Source: JAFGRU01 sp963665915 (lineage in GTDB: Bacteria; Desulfobacterota; Desulfuromonadia; Desulfuromonadales; JAAYDE01). Taken from it: a stretch of 64,000 nt of DNA. Under the pieces are notes generated by a model. It did not search any database, was not told where the DNA came from, and saw only the letters and a program-made list of their open reading frames with translations. A program made the position numbers and the translations under genes. Each line of letters opens with the position of its first letter. The first letter of the stretch is position 1. Location of the stretch: positions 62,001 through 126,000 of the forward strand of contig CAXXSG010000002.1 of NCBI GenBank assembly GCA_963665915.2. The letters run 5' to 3'. Of this stretch, positions 42,606 through 52,109 are shown piece by piece.

Positions 42606-44816
42606 CTACGGTGTTGCTGGTTTCTGATGAGCCTGCAATTCCTTGATTCGCTGCTCACAGGCGCCTTTCGCCGCGGCGTTGGCCTGCACTTCGGGCAGCA
42701 GTAGCAAACGCTGTAACGTGGCGATGGCGGCGTCGTAATCGCCGGCGGAAGTCTGGGCCGCGGCGAGCAGGTCCAGCGTTTGCGGTGACGGCCCGCCGGC
42801 CAGTTCGATCGCCTCATTGATCAGCTTGATTGCCTGCTCATTCTCACCTTTCGCAGCGTGAAGTTGCGCCGCAAGCAGGCGTGCGTCCACCGTTTTCGGT
42901 GCAAAACGAATCGCTTCGGTCGCATGTTGCAGGGCTTCCGCGTTTTTCTGTTGTGCGGCGAGCAAGCGGGCCAAAGCGAAGTGCGCCGGGGCGCTCGTTG
43001 GATCGATCCGGAGTGCCTCGCCGAACTGTTCCGCGGCGCGCGTCAAGTCGCCCTTGCGTTGCAGCGCCACGGCTAGATCGGTCCGCAGTTCGGCATTGTC
43101 CGGCGTGATCGCCAGCGCCTTTTCGTAAGACGCGATGGCTTCGTCAGTCCGACCGGCTTGGAGCAAAGCGTCGCCCAACTGCTGATGCGCCACGGCCGAA
43201 GTCGGATTCTCCTCGATCGCCTGCTGCAAGAGTGCGATTGACTGCCCCTGTTCTCCACGCGCCGCGAGCAGGCGACCAAGGTTGGCCTTCGCGCTGCTGT
43301 CATCCGGTTTGAGTTTCAGCACCTTCTGGTAATGCTCGATCGCAGAGCCGTAGTCGCCTTCCTTCGCTTCCGCCGCCGCAAGACTGTTGTAGAAGAAGGC
43401 GCGGTAGGTCGCGACGCCGTCGAAGTTCGACTTGCCGTTCGAGTAGCACAGCCAACCGGTCACGGCACACGCCGCCAGCGACAGAATCGCAAACTGGTTG
43501 TCTTTGCCCCAGCGTAGCAGGTGATAGAGCCCCCACGCCGCCAGGCCGACCATGATTGGCGTGACGGGGAAGCGATAACGCGGCGAATACCAGAAGCAGA
43601 CGACGACGATAAACGGCACGAGAAACAGGATCAGTTCCGGGCCGTACTTTCGCGGCGATTCACGCAGCAGCATCACCAGCACGATGATTCCGCCGCCCAT
43701 CAGCCACGGCAGCGGGATCGGCGCCAGCCGCAACATCTTCGCGTAGCCCTCGGCGATCTCGACCGGCGGCACATAGATGTCGCCGAAGACGTGGCCGCTG
43801 ACGAACAGATACGCCTTGCGCTGGAAGAGGCTGGTCGCATAGCTGGGATTGTTCTTCCACGAATCCAGGCCCATTTTGAAGAAGTAGCGGTTACAGCCGT
43901 TCCAACTGGGCGGATTGCCGGTTTGTTCGGTGTAGTAACGCAGCGCGTCGAGGTTTTGCGTGTGGCGCGAGCCGGAGACGCCGGGGATGACGGTGTAGGC
44001 GCCGTTCGCGCCGGCGATGTTGCCCTGGGCGAACGTCACGCCGGCCTGGGCGCTGACGGGGATGATCTCGTGGCTGACCATGAAGTTGTGCACGGTCGCC
44101 GGCGCGATCAGCAGGATGGCGCCGAGCATGACGAGAATCGGTTGCTTGATCGCGGCGACCGCGAAACCATGCCGCCACCAGAACCAGACCATCAGCAATG
44201 GAACCGCGAGCAGCATTGGCGGGTTTACGAGGCAGTTGAGCCCGGTAAGTACGCCGGCCCCGATCGCACCTTTGAACGTCGGATCTTTCGGCAACGTGAC
44301 CAGTCGCAGCCACAGCGCGGCGACGAAGAAGAGTTGCCAGGTCGAAACCAGCGGCCGCCCGACGAAGTACGCCGGCTCCATCAGCAGGATGAACAGTCCC
44401 GCGGCCAGCAGTCCGGCAGTGGGGGCGAAGCGTTTGCCGACCGCCATTGCCAGCAGCACCACCGTCGCCAGATGCACGAGCAATTGCAGGATGTAGACCA
44501 TGATGAGCCCGCCGCCAACTGCCCGCACAAGGCCCAGCACGTACGGATAGAGCGGGGCGGACATGAACGGCGTCGAGCCCAGAAGCTGGCCGTGCGAAAT
44601 ATCCGCGGCCCATTGCCAATAGGTCTCGGCGTCCTGAATTGGCGAACGTGCCAGCGGGTCGTTTTGCCAAGCGTCAGTCAGGATCAGCACCTGCTGCAAC
44701 GTGGCCACCAGCAGAATGGCGCCGAGGATCAGCCACCAGGTGCGATCGAGTGTCGGGGTCGAGGTTGCGGCGGCGTTCTCCGCGGCCGGTTTGGCGGGGG
44801 TCTTTGTATCGGTCAT
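42606..44816 (-). CDS. GT-C-like membrane protein with C-terminal TPR repeats
   Basis: 736 residues. The first 430 or so have about eleven hydrophobic segments with an early loop QDAETYWQWAADISHGQLLG, then SAPLYPYVLGL, reminiscent of dolichol/polyprenyl-phosphate-sugar-dependent glycosyltransferases (PMT/ArnT type). Residues from about 480 form at least six TPR units (YGSAIEHYQKVLKLKPDDSS, then AIALLQQAIEENPTSAVAHQ and AIASYEKALAITPDNAELRT). The TPRs probably face the outer side and bind protein partners. A membrane glycosyltransferase fused to TPRs fits O-glycosylation of protein (compare eukaryotic TMTC proteins), which is inference. ATG at 44816. Convergent with the amidohydrolase gene, divergent from mnmA. 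Confidence 0.8.
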   Translation of the reverse strand: MTDTKTPAKPAAENAAATSTPTLDRTWWLILGAILLVATLQQVLILTDAWQNDPLARSPIQDAETYWQWAADISHGQLLGSTPFMSAPLYPYVLGLVRAVGGGLIMVYILQLLVHLATVVLLAMAVGKRFAPTAGLLAAGLFILLMEPAYFVGRPLVSTWQLFFVAALWLRLVTLPKDPTFKGAIGAGVLTGLNCLVNPPMLLAVPLLMVWFWWRHGFAVAAIKQPILVMLGAILLIAPATVHNFMVSHEIIPVSAQAGVTFAQGNIAGANGAYTVIPGVSGSRHTQNLDALRYYTEQTGNPPSWNGCNRYFFKMGLDSWKNNPSYATSLFQRKAYLFVSGHVFGDIYVPPVEIAEGYAKMLRLAPIPLPWLMGGGIIVLVMLLRESPRKYGPELILFLVPFIVVVCFWYSPRYRFPVTPIMVGLAAWGLYHLLRWGKDNQFAILSLAACAVTGWLCYSNGKSNFDGVATYRAFFYNSLAAAEAKEGDYGSAIEHYQKVLKLKPDDSSAKANLGRLLAARGEQGQSIALLQQAIEENPTSAVAHQQLGDALLQAGRTDEAIASYEKALAITPDNAELRTDLAVALQRKGDLTRAAEQFGEALRIDPTSAPAHFALARLLAAQQKNAEALQHATEAIRFAPKTVDARLLAAQLHAAKGENEQAIKLINEAIELAGGPSPQTLDLLAAAQTSAGDYDAAIATLQRLLLLPEVQANAAAKGACEQRIKELQAHQKPATP

Positions 44817-44906
44817 CGTCTGGGCCCTACAATCCAGTGTCTCGCTGCCTACTCAAGGGGGCGCGTGATTTGTCTTCAGTGCGGCGCGAAGATATATGAG
44901 TCGCGG

Positions 44907-46028
44907 ATGTCTCGCAACGGCAAGGTTATTGTGGCAATGTCCGGCGGCGTTGATTCCTCCGTCGCCGCCTGCCTGCTCCAACAGCAGGGATATGAGTGTA
45001 TCGGCGTGTTTATGCGGGTCGGTGCACATGCCAGCGAGGCGGAGGAGGCCTGCACTCTGCCCGCCGACCCGGCCCGTAAGCTCAAACACGGCTGCTGCTC
45101 GGCAGCGGACGCGATTGATGCCCGCGCCATTGCCGGCAAGCTGGACGTGCCGTTCTACGCTCTGAATTTCGAGCGTGAATTCGACGGCATCATCGACTAT
45201 TTCGTGGATGAATACAGCCGGGCCCGCACGCCGAACCCGTGCATCATGTGCAACAGCCGGATCAAATTCGGACGTTTGCTGCAATATGCGGACATGATGG
45301 ATGCGGAGTTTGTGGCGACGGGGCATTATGCGCGCGTGTTGCGCGGTTCTGGCGGCGATTGTCGGCTGGCGCGGTCGCTGAACCTCGACAAAGATCAGTC
45401 CTACGTGTTGTTCGGCATCGGGCGCGAGCATCTGCCGCGATTTCTGTTTCCGGTGGGGGAGATTGCCGACAAGGCCGAGGTGCGGGCGATCGCGTCGGAG
45501 CTGGGGCTGCGCGTGCATGATAAGCCCGATAGCCAGGAAATCTGCTTCGTGCCGGAGAATGACTATCGGCTGCTGCTGACGGAGCGCCGGCCGGAATTGC
45601 TGCGGCCGGGCAGTGTCGTCGATGAGGACGGCAAGGTGCTCGGGCAGCACGAGGGCGTGGCGGCGTACACGATCGGGCAGCGGCGCGGGCTGGGCATCGC
45701 CGCCGGCAAGCCGATTTACGTTACGCGGCTCAATGTCTTGAACAACACGGTGACGGTTGGGTCGAAAGCGGATCTGCTATCGAGCGGTCTGGTGGCCGAG
45801 TCGGTGAACTGGCTGCGCGATCCGCCGGCGGCAGAGACGTGGCAGCCGGCGCAGATCAAGATTCGCTACACGCATACGCCGGCGGCGGGGGAGATCCTTC
45901 TGCGGCCCGATGGTGCGGTCGAAGCACGGTTTGATGAGCAACAGACCGCCGTCACGCCGGGGCAGGCGGCAGTGTTCTATGAGGGCGACGTTGTGCTCGG
46001 CGGGGGGTGGATTGGGAATGCTGAATAG
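44907..46028 (+). CDS. mnmA: tRNA-specific 2-thiouridylase
   Basis: 373 residues. Adds sulfur at C2 of U34 in tRNA-Lys, -Glu and -Gln. PP-loop VIVAMSGGVDSSVAACLL at residues 7-24; first catalytic Cys in RTPNPCIMCNSRIKFG near 112; second in DSQEICFVPENDYR near 212; also ATGHYARV and AYTIGQRRGLGIAAGKPIYV. Length and order are as in E. coli MnmA. The ATG at 44907 gives the typical MSRNGKVIVAMSGG start. The frame is open for another 460 codons upstream, but that part is antisense to the TPR membrane protein and not coding. The glycosyltransferase gene follows after 17 bases. Confidence 0.96.
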   Translation: MSRNGKVIVAMSGGVDSSVAACLLQQQGYECIGVFMRVGAHASEAEEACTLPADPARKLKHGCCSAADAIDARAIAGKLDVPFYALNFEREFDGIIDYFVDEYSRARTPNPCIMCNSRIKFGRLLQYADMMDAEFVATGHYARVLRGSGGDCRLARSLNLDKDQSYVLFGIGREHLPRFLFPVGEIADKAEVRAIASELGLRVHDKPDSQEICFVPENDYRLLLTERRPELLRPGSVVDEDGKVLGQHEGVAAYTIGQRRGLGIAAGKPIYVTRLNVLNNTVTVGSKADLLSSGLVAESVNWLRDPPAAETWQPAQIKIRYTHTPAAGEILLRPDGAVEARFDEQQTAVTPGQAAVFYEGDVVLGGGWIGNAE

Positions 46029-46045
46029 CGAATTCAGAGTTCAGA

Positions 46046-47032
46046 ATGGGGGATTCCGGCGTGGGTGAGTGGACTGTGTTGCATGGGGGAGCTTTGGGGG
46101 ACTTGGCGCTGACATTGCACCTCGCGCTGCGATTGCCGGGCTTGGAGCGTGGCGGGGCGATTGATGTCATTTCACGCGTGGATCCGGGGGATCTCGCGGC
46201 GTGTCGACCGGCGATTCGGCGCGTGTCGTCGGACAGCGTGCGGGCGCATTGGTTGTTCGCGGATTCGGATGATCCGCCGGGCGAACCGCTCTACGACCGG
46301 CTTGCGGGGCGGCGCGTTTTGAACATGCTTACCGGCATCGATTCGCCGTTGCACGTGCGACTCGGCCAATGCGACCCGCAGTGTGTTTACAGCGTCGATC
46401 CGCGGCCGCAGCCGGAGAGCCAATCGCACATCGTCACACAGTGGCAAAACGCGCTCGAAGGGCAGGGGCTGCTGTTTCATAAGTGCATCCCTCAGCGCAA
46501 GGGCACGCCGCACCTGGATGTGCCGGAGGCGATTCGGAGGTGTGGGGGCGAGATGTTTGCTGAGCATGGCATACACGAGCCGCCGGCGTTGATTCATCCC
46601 GGCAGCGGCGGGCGGGCGAAGTGTTGGCCATTGGCGGGTTTTCTCGACGTGGCGCGGCGGCTGCGATCGAATGGCATTGACGTGTGCTTCATAATCGGAC
46701 CGGTCGAGCTGGAATGCTGGCCGGATGACCAGCTCGACGCGATTCGCAACGACTATCCGCTGATCGAATGCCCGCGACCAAACGATTTGCCGGCGATCTT
46801 GGCGGGGACACGAGGGCTGCTGAGCAACGACTGTGGCCCCGCACACTTGGCGGCGCTGCTGGGCACGCCGACGGTGACGCTGTTCGGAACGACATCGCCG
46901 GCGGTCTGGCGACCAGCGGGCTCGCAGGCGGCGGTGCTGGCCGGTGATCCGGCGCAGGCGGGCGCAGACTGGGGGATTTCGGCGGCCCGGGTCGTTGAAA
47001 CACTGGTTTCACACATGAATAGCCATCCCTGA
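46046..47032 (+). CDS. Glycosyltransferase family 9 (heptosyltransferase-like) protein
   Basis: 328 residues with the GT9 signatures: VLHGGALGDLALTLHLALRL at the N-terminus (nucleotide-sugar transferase glycine loop), PPALIHPGSGGRAKCWPLAG near 183 and LLSNDCGPAHLAALLGTPTV, then TLFG near 259, where homologues bind the ADP-sugar phosphate. GT9 enzymes add heptose or related sugars in lipopolysaccharide core or cell-surface glycan synthesis. No other LPS gene is adjacent. ATG 46046 is used; a GTG at 46061 has a better ribosome-binding site (GGGGGA seven bases upstream). Preceded by mnmA with a 17-base gap, so co-transcription is likely. Confidence 0.85.
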   Translation: MGDSGVGEWTVLHGGALGDLALTLHLALRLPGLERGGAIDVISRVDPGDLAACRPAIRRVSSDSVRAHWLFADSDDPPGEPLYDRLAGRRVLNMLTGIDSPLHVRLGQCDPQCVYSVDPRPQPESQSHIVTQWQNALEGQGLLFHKCIPQRKGTPHLDVPEAIRRCGGEMFAEHGIHEPPALIHPGSGGRAKCWPLAGFLDVARRLRSNGIDVCFIIGPVELECWPDDQLDAIRNDYPLIECPRPNDLPAILAGTRGLLSNDCGPAHLAALLGTPTVTLFGTTSPAVWRPAGSQAAVLAGDPAQAGADWGISAARVVETLVSHMNSHP

Positions 47033-47104
47033 ACCGCCGCGAACGATTTGCGACGCGCGCCGCGAACTTCTACGATGCAAGCTTGAAAACAAGGAGACGC
47101 AGGC

Positions 47105-48502
47105 ATGGCGGAAGTGATGTTTCATGGGGCGGCGGGCGAAGTTACCGGTTCGATGCACCTCGTGCGCGTGGACGAGAAATGGGTCGCGCTCGATTGTGGG
47201 CTGTACCAGGGCCGGCGGGAGGACTCGGAAACCAAGAACCGCAAGTGGCCGATCGATCCCAAGGAAATCAGCGCTGTCGTGCTCTCGCATGCACACATCG
47301 ACCATTCCGGACGCCTGCCGAAGCTGGTGGGAGACGGTTTTGAGGGGCCGATCTTCTGCACGCCGGCGACCCGTGACCTGTGTGCCATCATGCTGCCGGA
47401 CTCGGCCCACATCCAAGAGGAAGATGTCGTTTACATCAACAAGAAGCGGGCCCGCAAGGATTTGCCGCCGATCGAGCCGCTCTACGGTTATCACGAGGCA
47501 CTGGCGGCGATTCGGCTGATACAGAGCATCGCGTATGACCGTTGGTTCCAGGTTGTGCCGGGGCTGCTGGCGCGGTTTCGGGATGCGGGGCACATGCTGG
47601 GCTCGGCCGGCATCGAACTGGCATTCGGCAAGCGCGACGGTGAAACGCCCTCGGCGTACTACTCGGGCGATGTCGGCCGGCGGGACAAGCCGATTCTGCG
47701 TGATCCGCGCCCGTTCCCCGTCTGCGACAACATTATTTGCGAAAGCACTTACGGCGGGCGTGTGACTGAGCAGGTGGACGATGCGATCGAGAAGCTGGTG
47801 GATGTGGTGAACCGCACGTACGAACGCGGCGGAAAGATCATCATCCCGGCGTTTTCGGTTGGTCGCACGCAGACGATCGTCTATTCGTTGCACGAGCAAA
47901 TGGTGGCGCAGGCGATCCCGAAACTGCCGGTGTACATCGACAGCCCGCTGGCCGTGAACGCGACCGAAGTCTTCAAGATGCACCCGGAGTGTTACGACGC
48001 CGAGGCGCGGGCGTTTCATCGCGTAACCGGCGATATTCTGGGCCACGGGTGTTGCACGTATGTTCGCAGTGTGGATGAGAGCAAGGCGCTGCATCGGCGC
48101 CGGCGGCCGTGCATCATCATTTCCGCCAGCGGGATGTGTGAAGCGGGCCGCATTCGCCACCATTTGAAGAACAACATCCGCAGCAAGAAGAACACGATTT
48201 TGATCGCGGGCTACCAGGCTGAGCACACCCTGGGGCGGCGGCTGGCGGACGGCGCGGAGAAGGTCCGCATCTTCCACGAGCAGCTACCCGTGCGGGCGGA
48301 GGTGACGCAGATTCATGGCTTCAGCGGCCATGCTGATCAGACCGACTTGCTGCGCATGCTTACGCCGCTGGTTGGAAAAGCCAAGAATGTGTACTTGGTG
48401 CATGGCGAAACGGAGCAATCGCAAACGCTGGCAAACGAGTTACGTACACGCGGGTTCGCGAACGTGACAGTTGTTGAGCCGGGGCAACGTGTTACCTTCT
48501 GA
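47105..48502 (+). CDS. Metallo-beta-lactamase / beta-CASP RNA-processing nuclease family protein
   Basis: 465 residues. MBL motif 1 is SHAHIDHSGRLPKL near residue 60 (HxHxDH), later DAGHMLGSAGIEL near 161 and YYSGDVGRRD near 185. The beta-CASP segment is seen in IIPAFSVGRTQTIVYSL near 247, IIISASGMCEAGRIRHHLKN near 337 and IHGFSGHADQTDLLRM near 398, followed by the closing RMMBL-type strand. This is the CPSF-73/KH-less archaeal and bacterial group that cuts or trims RNA; the substrate here is unknown. AAGGAG lies eight bases before the ATG at 47105. Confidence 0.92.
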   Translation: MAEVMFHGAAGEVTGSMHLVRVDEKWVALDCGLYQGRREDSETKNRKWPIDPKEISAVVLSHAHIDHSGRLPKLVGDGFEGPIFCTPATRDLCAIMLPDSAHIQEEDVVYINKKRARKDLPPIEPLYGYHEALAAIRLIQSIAYDRWFQVVPGLLARFRDAGHMLGSAGIELAFGKRDGETPSAYYSGDVGRRDKPILRDPRPFPVCDNIICESTYGGRVTEQVDDAIEKLVDVVNRTYERGGKIIIPAFSVGRTQTIVYSLHEQMVAQAIPKLPVYIDSPLAVNATEVFKMHPECYDAEARAFHRVTGDILGHGCCTYVRSVDESKALHRRRRPCIIISASGMCEAGRIRHHLKNNIRSKKNTILIAGYQAEHTLGRRLADGAEKVRIFHEQLPVRAEVTQIHGFSGHADQTDLLRMLTPLVGKAKNVYLVHGETEQSQTLANELRTRGFANVTVVEPGQRVTF

Positions 48503-48513
48503 GTAGTGTGTGT

Positions 48514-49926
48514 TTACTTCGGTACGGTGGGCGGATCGGTGAATTCCGTTTCGGCAGTGATGAGCTTCGCTCGCGAACCGGTTTTGTAGTGGATTCCGGC
48601 CCAGCGCAAGCGATCAAAGTCATAAGTGCGGGCCGCTTGGCGCAGGCAAACGCCTAGATCTGGAGTTATCTGACCCTCGTAGACCGTCCTTCCGCTGATT
48701 TCGACTTCGATCGGCTGGGACCAGTCGATCATGTCGTCACCGATCCATACCGTCAGTTCACGCACTTTCTTGCGATACACGTCGATTTTCTGGCCTTCGA
48801 CGTCGCCACGCAGCTCGCCGAGTAGCGATCTGACCGCGCGGCCCCGAGCCTTGGCGACGTCACTCAGCAGATTCGGGTTTTCCTCGGCTCGGAAGGAGAG
48901 CTTCAGTGGTTGCTCGTCCCACCAACTGCCGGACCATTGTTGCGTTTCCAGCCAGTAGGTCTGTCCCTGGTGGACGAGGCGAAACGTCTGCTGGACATGC
49001 TGGGGATAGTGCGCACGCCGAAGCTTAAGCACGCGCTGGATGTCCTCCTTAGGGGGGACGATGCCGCCATGGCCCGCACCGGCGCACTCGTACCAAGTGA
49101 TGGGCCAGCGATTCTCCGCGGCCAGCTTGCAGATCTGGCGGTTGAGGCCGGCGATTCCGCCGCCGGGGCTGGGCGTCTTGCCATCGTTGCTCAGCGAGTC
49201 GTCTTCGCCCCAACAGGCGAAAACGTGCGTGTTGGCGAGGTTAGGGAGGAATGTCGGCAAGAGTTGGTCGGATTCCGGCAACAGCAGCGTGCCGGCGATG
49301 GGGACGATGCCTGCGAACTGATCGGGATGGGTAACGGAGAGTGTCCAGGCTGCATGTCCGCCCTGGGAATACCCAAGCGCGTAAACGCGATCACAGTCGA
49401 TATGTGCGAATTGTCGTACGGCGCGGAGTACACGGACATGTTCGGCGGATGGTGGTGTTGTGCTGCGGACCAGAACTTGCTGATAGCCGGACGGGGCAGC
49501 GATCACGAATTGTTCAACTTGTTCTCCGAGCAATGCTTCAACGTAGGCGATGATGTTCTCGGCGCGGCCACCCATCCCATGAAGTCCATAAATCAAGGGA
49601 TAGGGCCTGCTTGCATCGTAACCGGCGGGAATTCGTACGAGTGTTCGGAGCGTCTGTTTCTGTCCAATCTTCACTGATATGGGGTGAACACCCGAATCTT
49701 GCGTGTCAAAGAGTTTGCTAGCATGCAGCCATGTGCTAACTCGCGATCGGTCGTATGCGGGATCATGTTGAATTCGGTCGATGGCCGCGGCGCGTTCCTC
49801 GGCACTGGGGCTGTTCATAAACAGTCGCAAATTGTCGAGGATCTCGCGTTCTGCGGCGTTGGTAATGATGGGCCCCAAGACTATGATGGTGGCACAAGTG
49901 AGCCAGGTTCGGGTTGGGTTGGTCAC
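48514..49926 (-). CDS. Exported alpha/beta-hydrolase (esterase/depolymerase-like)
   Basis: 470 residues. I use GTG 49926 because GGAG lies eight bases upstream and the product then begins with a signal peptide (TWLTCATIIVLGPIITNAAE); an ATG at 50013 would place the hydrophobic stretch internally. The catalytic triad of an alpha/beta hydrolase is visible: nucleophile in VYALGYSQGGHAAWTLSV, Asp in FACWGEDDSLSNDG and His in ECAGAGHGGIVPPKED. The oxyanion loop LIYGLHGMGGRAEN precedes it. A C-terminal beta domain follows (VRELTVWIGDDMIDWSQPIE). This is typical of feruloyl-esterase or polyhydroxybutyrate-depolymerase-like exported enzymes; substrate not assigned. It is divergent from the RHH-like gene. 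Confidence 0.8.
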   Translation of the reverse strand: MTNPTRTWLTCATIIVLGPIITNAAEREILDNLRLFMNSPSAEERAAAIDRIQHDPAYDRSRVSTWLHASKLFDTQDSGVHPISVKIGQKQTLRTLVRIPAGYDASRPYPLIYGLHGMGGRAENIIAYVEALLGEQVEQFVIAAPSGYQQVLVRSTTPPSAEHVRVLRAVRQFAHIDCDRVYALGYSQGGHAAWTLSVTHPDQFAGIVPIAGTLLLPESDQLLPTFLPNLANTHVFACWGEDDSLSNDGKTPSPGGGIAGLNRQICKLAAENRWPITWYECAGAGHGGIVPPKEDIQRVLKLRRAHYPQHVQQTFRLVHQGQTYWLETQQWSGSWWDEQPLKLSFRAEENPNLLSDVAKARGRAVRSLLGELRGDVEGQKIDVYRKKVRELTVWIGDDMIDWSQPIEVEISGRTVYEGQITPDLGVCLRQAARTYDFDRLRWAGIHYKTGSRAKLITAETEFTDPPTVPK

Positions 49927-50046
49927 GGCGTTGGCTCCAATCGCGTCGAGCAAGGTCAAATCGCGTGCCAGGCAGTACGCACACTTCACCAAGGTAGCTC
50001 CTGCGGTACGCATTGCCACACCAAAAGCAAAGAATGGTTGGGCGCT

Positions 50047-50074
50047 GTGGACATATCAGTAAATTGTAGTATGA
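50047..50074 (+). promoter_or_regulatory. Sigma-70-type promoter for the RHH-like gene
   Basis: TGGACA (50047-50052), a 16-base spacer and TATGAT (50069-50074) match the -35 and -10 consensus at five and five positions. The spacer is AT-rich, in contrast to its surroundings. It lies 63 bases upstream of the TTG start at 50138. Confidence 0.5.
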
Positions 50075-50137
50075 TCCGCTACAGATCGATGGGGCAGGGA
50101 ATTGGGGGAAGGGTTATTCGTCGCAGGAGCGTTTAGA

Positions 50138-50416
50138 TTGAAGAAGCAGAAGAAAAGACCCGACATCGTCAGTGTTCACCTGTCGCCGGAGTCGAAAGCG
50201 CGGTTGGATGAAGTCTGTGCCAAACGCGGCATGACCATCAAACGTTTGCTTGGCCGTCTGATTGAGTGGTTTGTTGACCTGGACAAGACCGAGCAGTCGA
50301 TCGTGCTCGGCTTGGTCGAAATCGAAGACGTATCGTCGTTGGCGGAGATGGTGCTTACACGCCAGAAATCGCGCGGCGGAAAGACGGCGAAGAAGACCTC
50401 GCGTTCGCGATCCTGA
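50138..50416 (+). CDS. Small ribbon-helix-helix-like protein
   Basis: 92 residues from TTG 50138, chosen since AGGAG lies eight bases upstream; an upstream TTG at 50102 has no such site. The N-terminal third reads RPDIVSVHLSPESKARLDEV, then CAKRGMTIKRLLGRLIEWF, the strand-helix-helix pattern of MetJ/Arc-type DNA-binding proteins. The second half is helical and ends in a basic tail (SRGGKTAKKTSRSRS). Such proteins usually act as autoregulated repressors or antitoxins; no toxin gene follows, and the next gene is 277 bases away. The intervening gap holds nothing that I recognise. Confidence 0.65.
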   Translation: MKKQKKRPDIVSVHLSPESKARLDEVCAKRGMTIKRLLGRLIEWFVDLDKTEQSIVLGLVEIEDVSSLAEMVLTRQKSRGGKTAKKTSRSRS

Positions 50417-50693
50417 TGCCGGACCGGCGTCAAGCAAGACGGGCATTTCGCCCGAGAACCTGACTGATCCAGTCGCATCCTGCGTCGCCCAGAGTAATCT
50501 GGTCGCGGCGTGGTTGCGCGCGCCGATAACGTTTGAACGCCTGGTTTGACCCACACGTAGTGAATCCCTAGCATGGACGGTTTCACAGGGACGTCCGGGG
50601 TGTGGTTCCCGGTCCCTCCTCAAACCCAGACTGACGCGTTCCGGCGCGGGTTGCTGTGCCGTCCGAACCCAGTCGTTTTGGACCGGCCGTGCC

Positions 50694-52001
50694 ATGACCA
50701 GCGCTAAGCAGATGATCGGGATTCGCCGCGAAGATAAGAGTAAATGGGAGGCCCGCGTGCCGCTGGTGCCGGCGGATGTACGGACACTGCACGGCGAGCA
50801 GGGCCTTTCGTTTACGGTGCAAACCTCGCCCATCCGTGCGTTTGCGGACGCTGATTACGCCGGCGCGGGGGCGCAGATCGCGGAAACGCTCGCCGATTGC
50901 CCCATCATCATGGGTGTGAAGGAAATCCCCGTCGAATGCTTCGAGCCTGAAAAGACCTACGTCTTTTTTTCGCACACGATCAAGCGCCAGCCGGCCAACA
51001 TGCCGGCCCTGCGGCGGATGGCCGAGCTCGGCTGCACGTTGATCGACTACGAACGGATCGTCGATGCCGAAGGGCGCCGGCTGGTCTTCTTTGGTCGCTA
51101 CGCAGGCCTGGCGGGCATGATTGATACGCTATGGACCCTGGGCCGGCGGCTTGATTACGAGGGGATTGACAGCCCGTTTTCACAGGTTCGCCCGGCGCAT
51201 CGCTATCAGAATCTGGAGCATTTCAAGCAAGAGTTTGCCGCGGTCGCGGACGCCATCGCGACGCAGGGGATTCCCGAGCCGTTGCGGCCGCTCGTGTGCG
51301 GATTCGCGGGATATGGGCAGGTATCGCAGGGGGCCCAGGAAATCTTCGACCTGCTTCCGGTCGAGGAAGTCGCGCCGGAGGATCTGGGCACGCTTCCGCC
51401 GGCGGCTGATCGCTGTTTCAAGGTCGTCTTTCGGGAAGAGCACCTGGTGCGGCCGCGTGAGGCGGGGGCGGCGTTTGCGTTGCAGGAGTATTACGACCAT
51501 CCCGAGCGTTATGAGGCGGCGTTTTTTCCCCATGCGGAATACCTGACGCTGCTGATGAACTGCATTTACTGGGAGTCGAAGTATCCGCGGATGCTGACGG
51601 CCGAGCAGTTCCAGCAGCTATGCGCCGGCGGCCAGCCGCGATTGCGGGTTGTGGGGGACATTACCTGCGATATCGATGGAGCCGTGGCCTGCACGACGCG
51701 GTCGACCGATCCGTCCGATCCGGTCTACGTCTACGATCCCACAAGCGGAGAGACCATCGACGGCGTGGCGGGCAATGGTCCGGTCGTGCTGGCGGTGGAT
51801 TTCCTGCCGTGCGAATTGCCGGAGGACTCCTCGCGGCACTTCAGTGCAGCGTTGCGGCCGTTCGTGCCGTCGCTGGCCGGGGTGGATTTCCGAGGGAAAC
51901 TGGCCGCTTCCGGCCTGTCGCCCGAGCTGCTCGCCGCGACAATTCTCTACAGAGGGAAACTTACCGAATCGTATCGTTACCTGGAGTCCGAGATCGGTTG
52001 A
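50694..52001 (+). CDS. Lysine-ketoglutarate reductase-like protein (saccharopine-forming, LKR domain)
   Basis: 435 residues matching the N-terminal (LKR) half of eukaryotic AASS. The start MIGIRREDKSKWEARVPLVP is the AlaDH/PNT-like N-terminal motif; GRYAGLAGMIDTLWTLGRRL and RPLVCGFAGYGQVSQGAQEI (nucleotide-binding) follow, then ITCDIDGAVACTTRSTDPSD, then VYVYDP. The enzyme would join lysine and 2-oxoglutarate to saccharopine with NADPH. It is directly followed, after 108 bases, by the gene for the second half (SDH domain), so this is a split version of the fused animal and plant enzyme. The start ATG 50694 lacks a clear ribosome-binding site. Confidence 0.85.
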   Translation: MTSAKQMIGIRREDKSKWEARVPLVPADVRTLHGEQGLSFTVQTSPIRAFADADYAGAGAQIAETLADCPIIMGVKEIPVECFEPEKTYVFFSHTIKRQPANMPALRRMAELGCTLIDYERIVDAEGRRLVFFGRYAGLAGMIDTLWTLGRRLDYEGIDSPFSQVRPAHRYQNLEHFKQEFAAVADAIATQGIPEPLRPLVCGFAGYGQVSQGAQEIFDLLPVEEVAPEDLGTLPPAADRCFKVVFREEHLVRPREAGAAFALQEYYDHPERYEAAFFPHAEYLTLLMNCIYWESKYPRMLTAEQFQQLCAGGQPRLRVVGDITCDIDGAVACTTRSTDPSDPVYVYDPTSGETIDGVAGNGPVVLAVDFLPCELPEDSSRHFSAALRPFVPSLAGVDFRGKLAASGLSPELLAATILYRGKLTESYRYLESEIG

Positions 52002-52109
52002 TGTTCGCCCCGCGCACGCGATGGGAGCACGCCGGCGCGTCTCGCGCGGCCGAGCCCCTCGCCTCAGCGTGAAGTTTTCGGCCGAATGACGGCGTCGTTG
52101 GAGGTTCGC

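Noticed and set aside
43521..44906. Long upstream extension of the mnmA frame
   Set aside because: It is antisense to the TPR membrane protein; the normal MnmA N-terminus starts at 44907.
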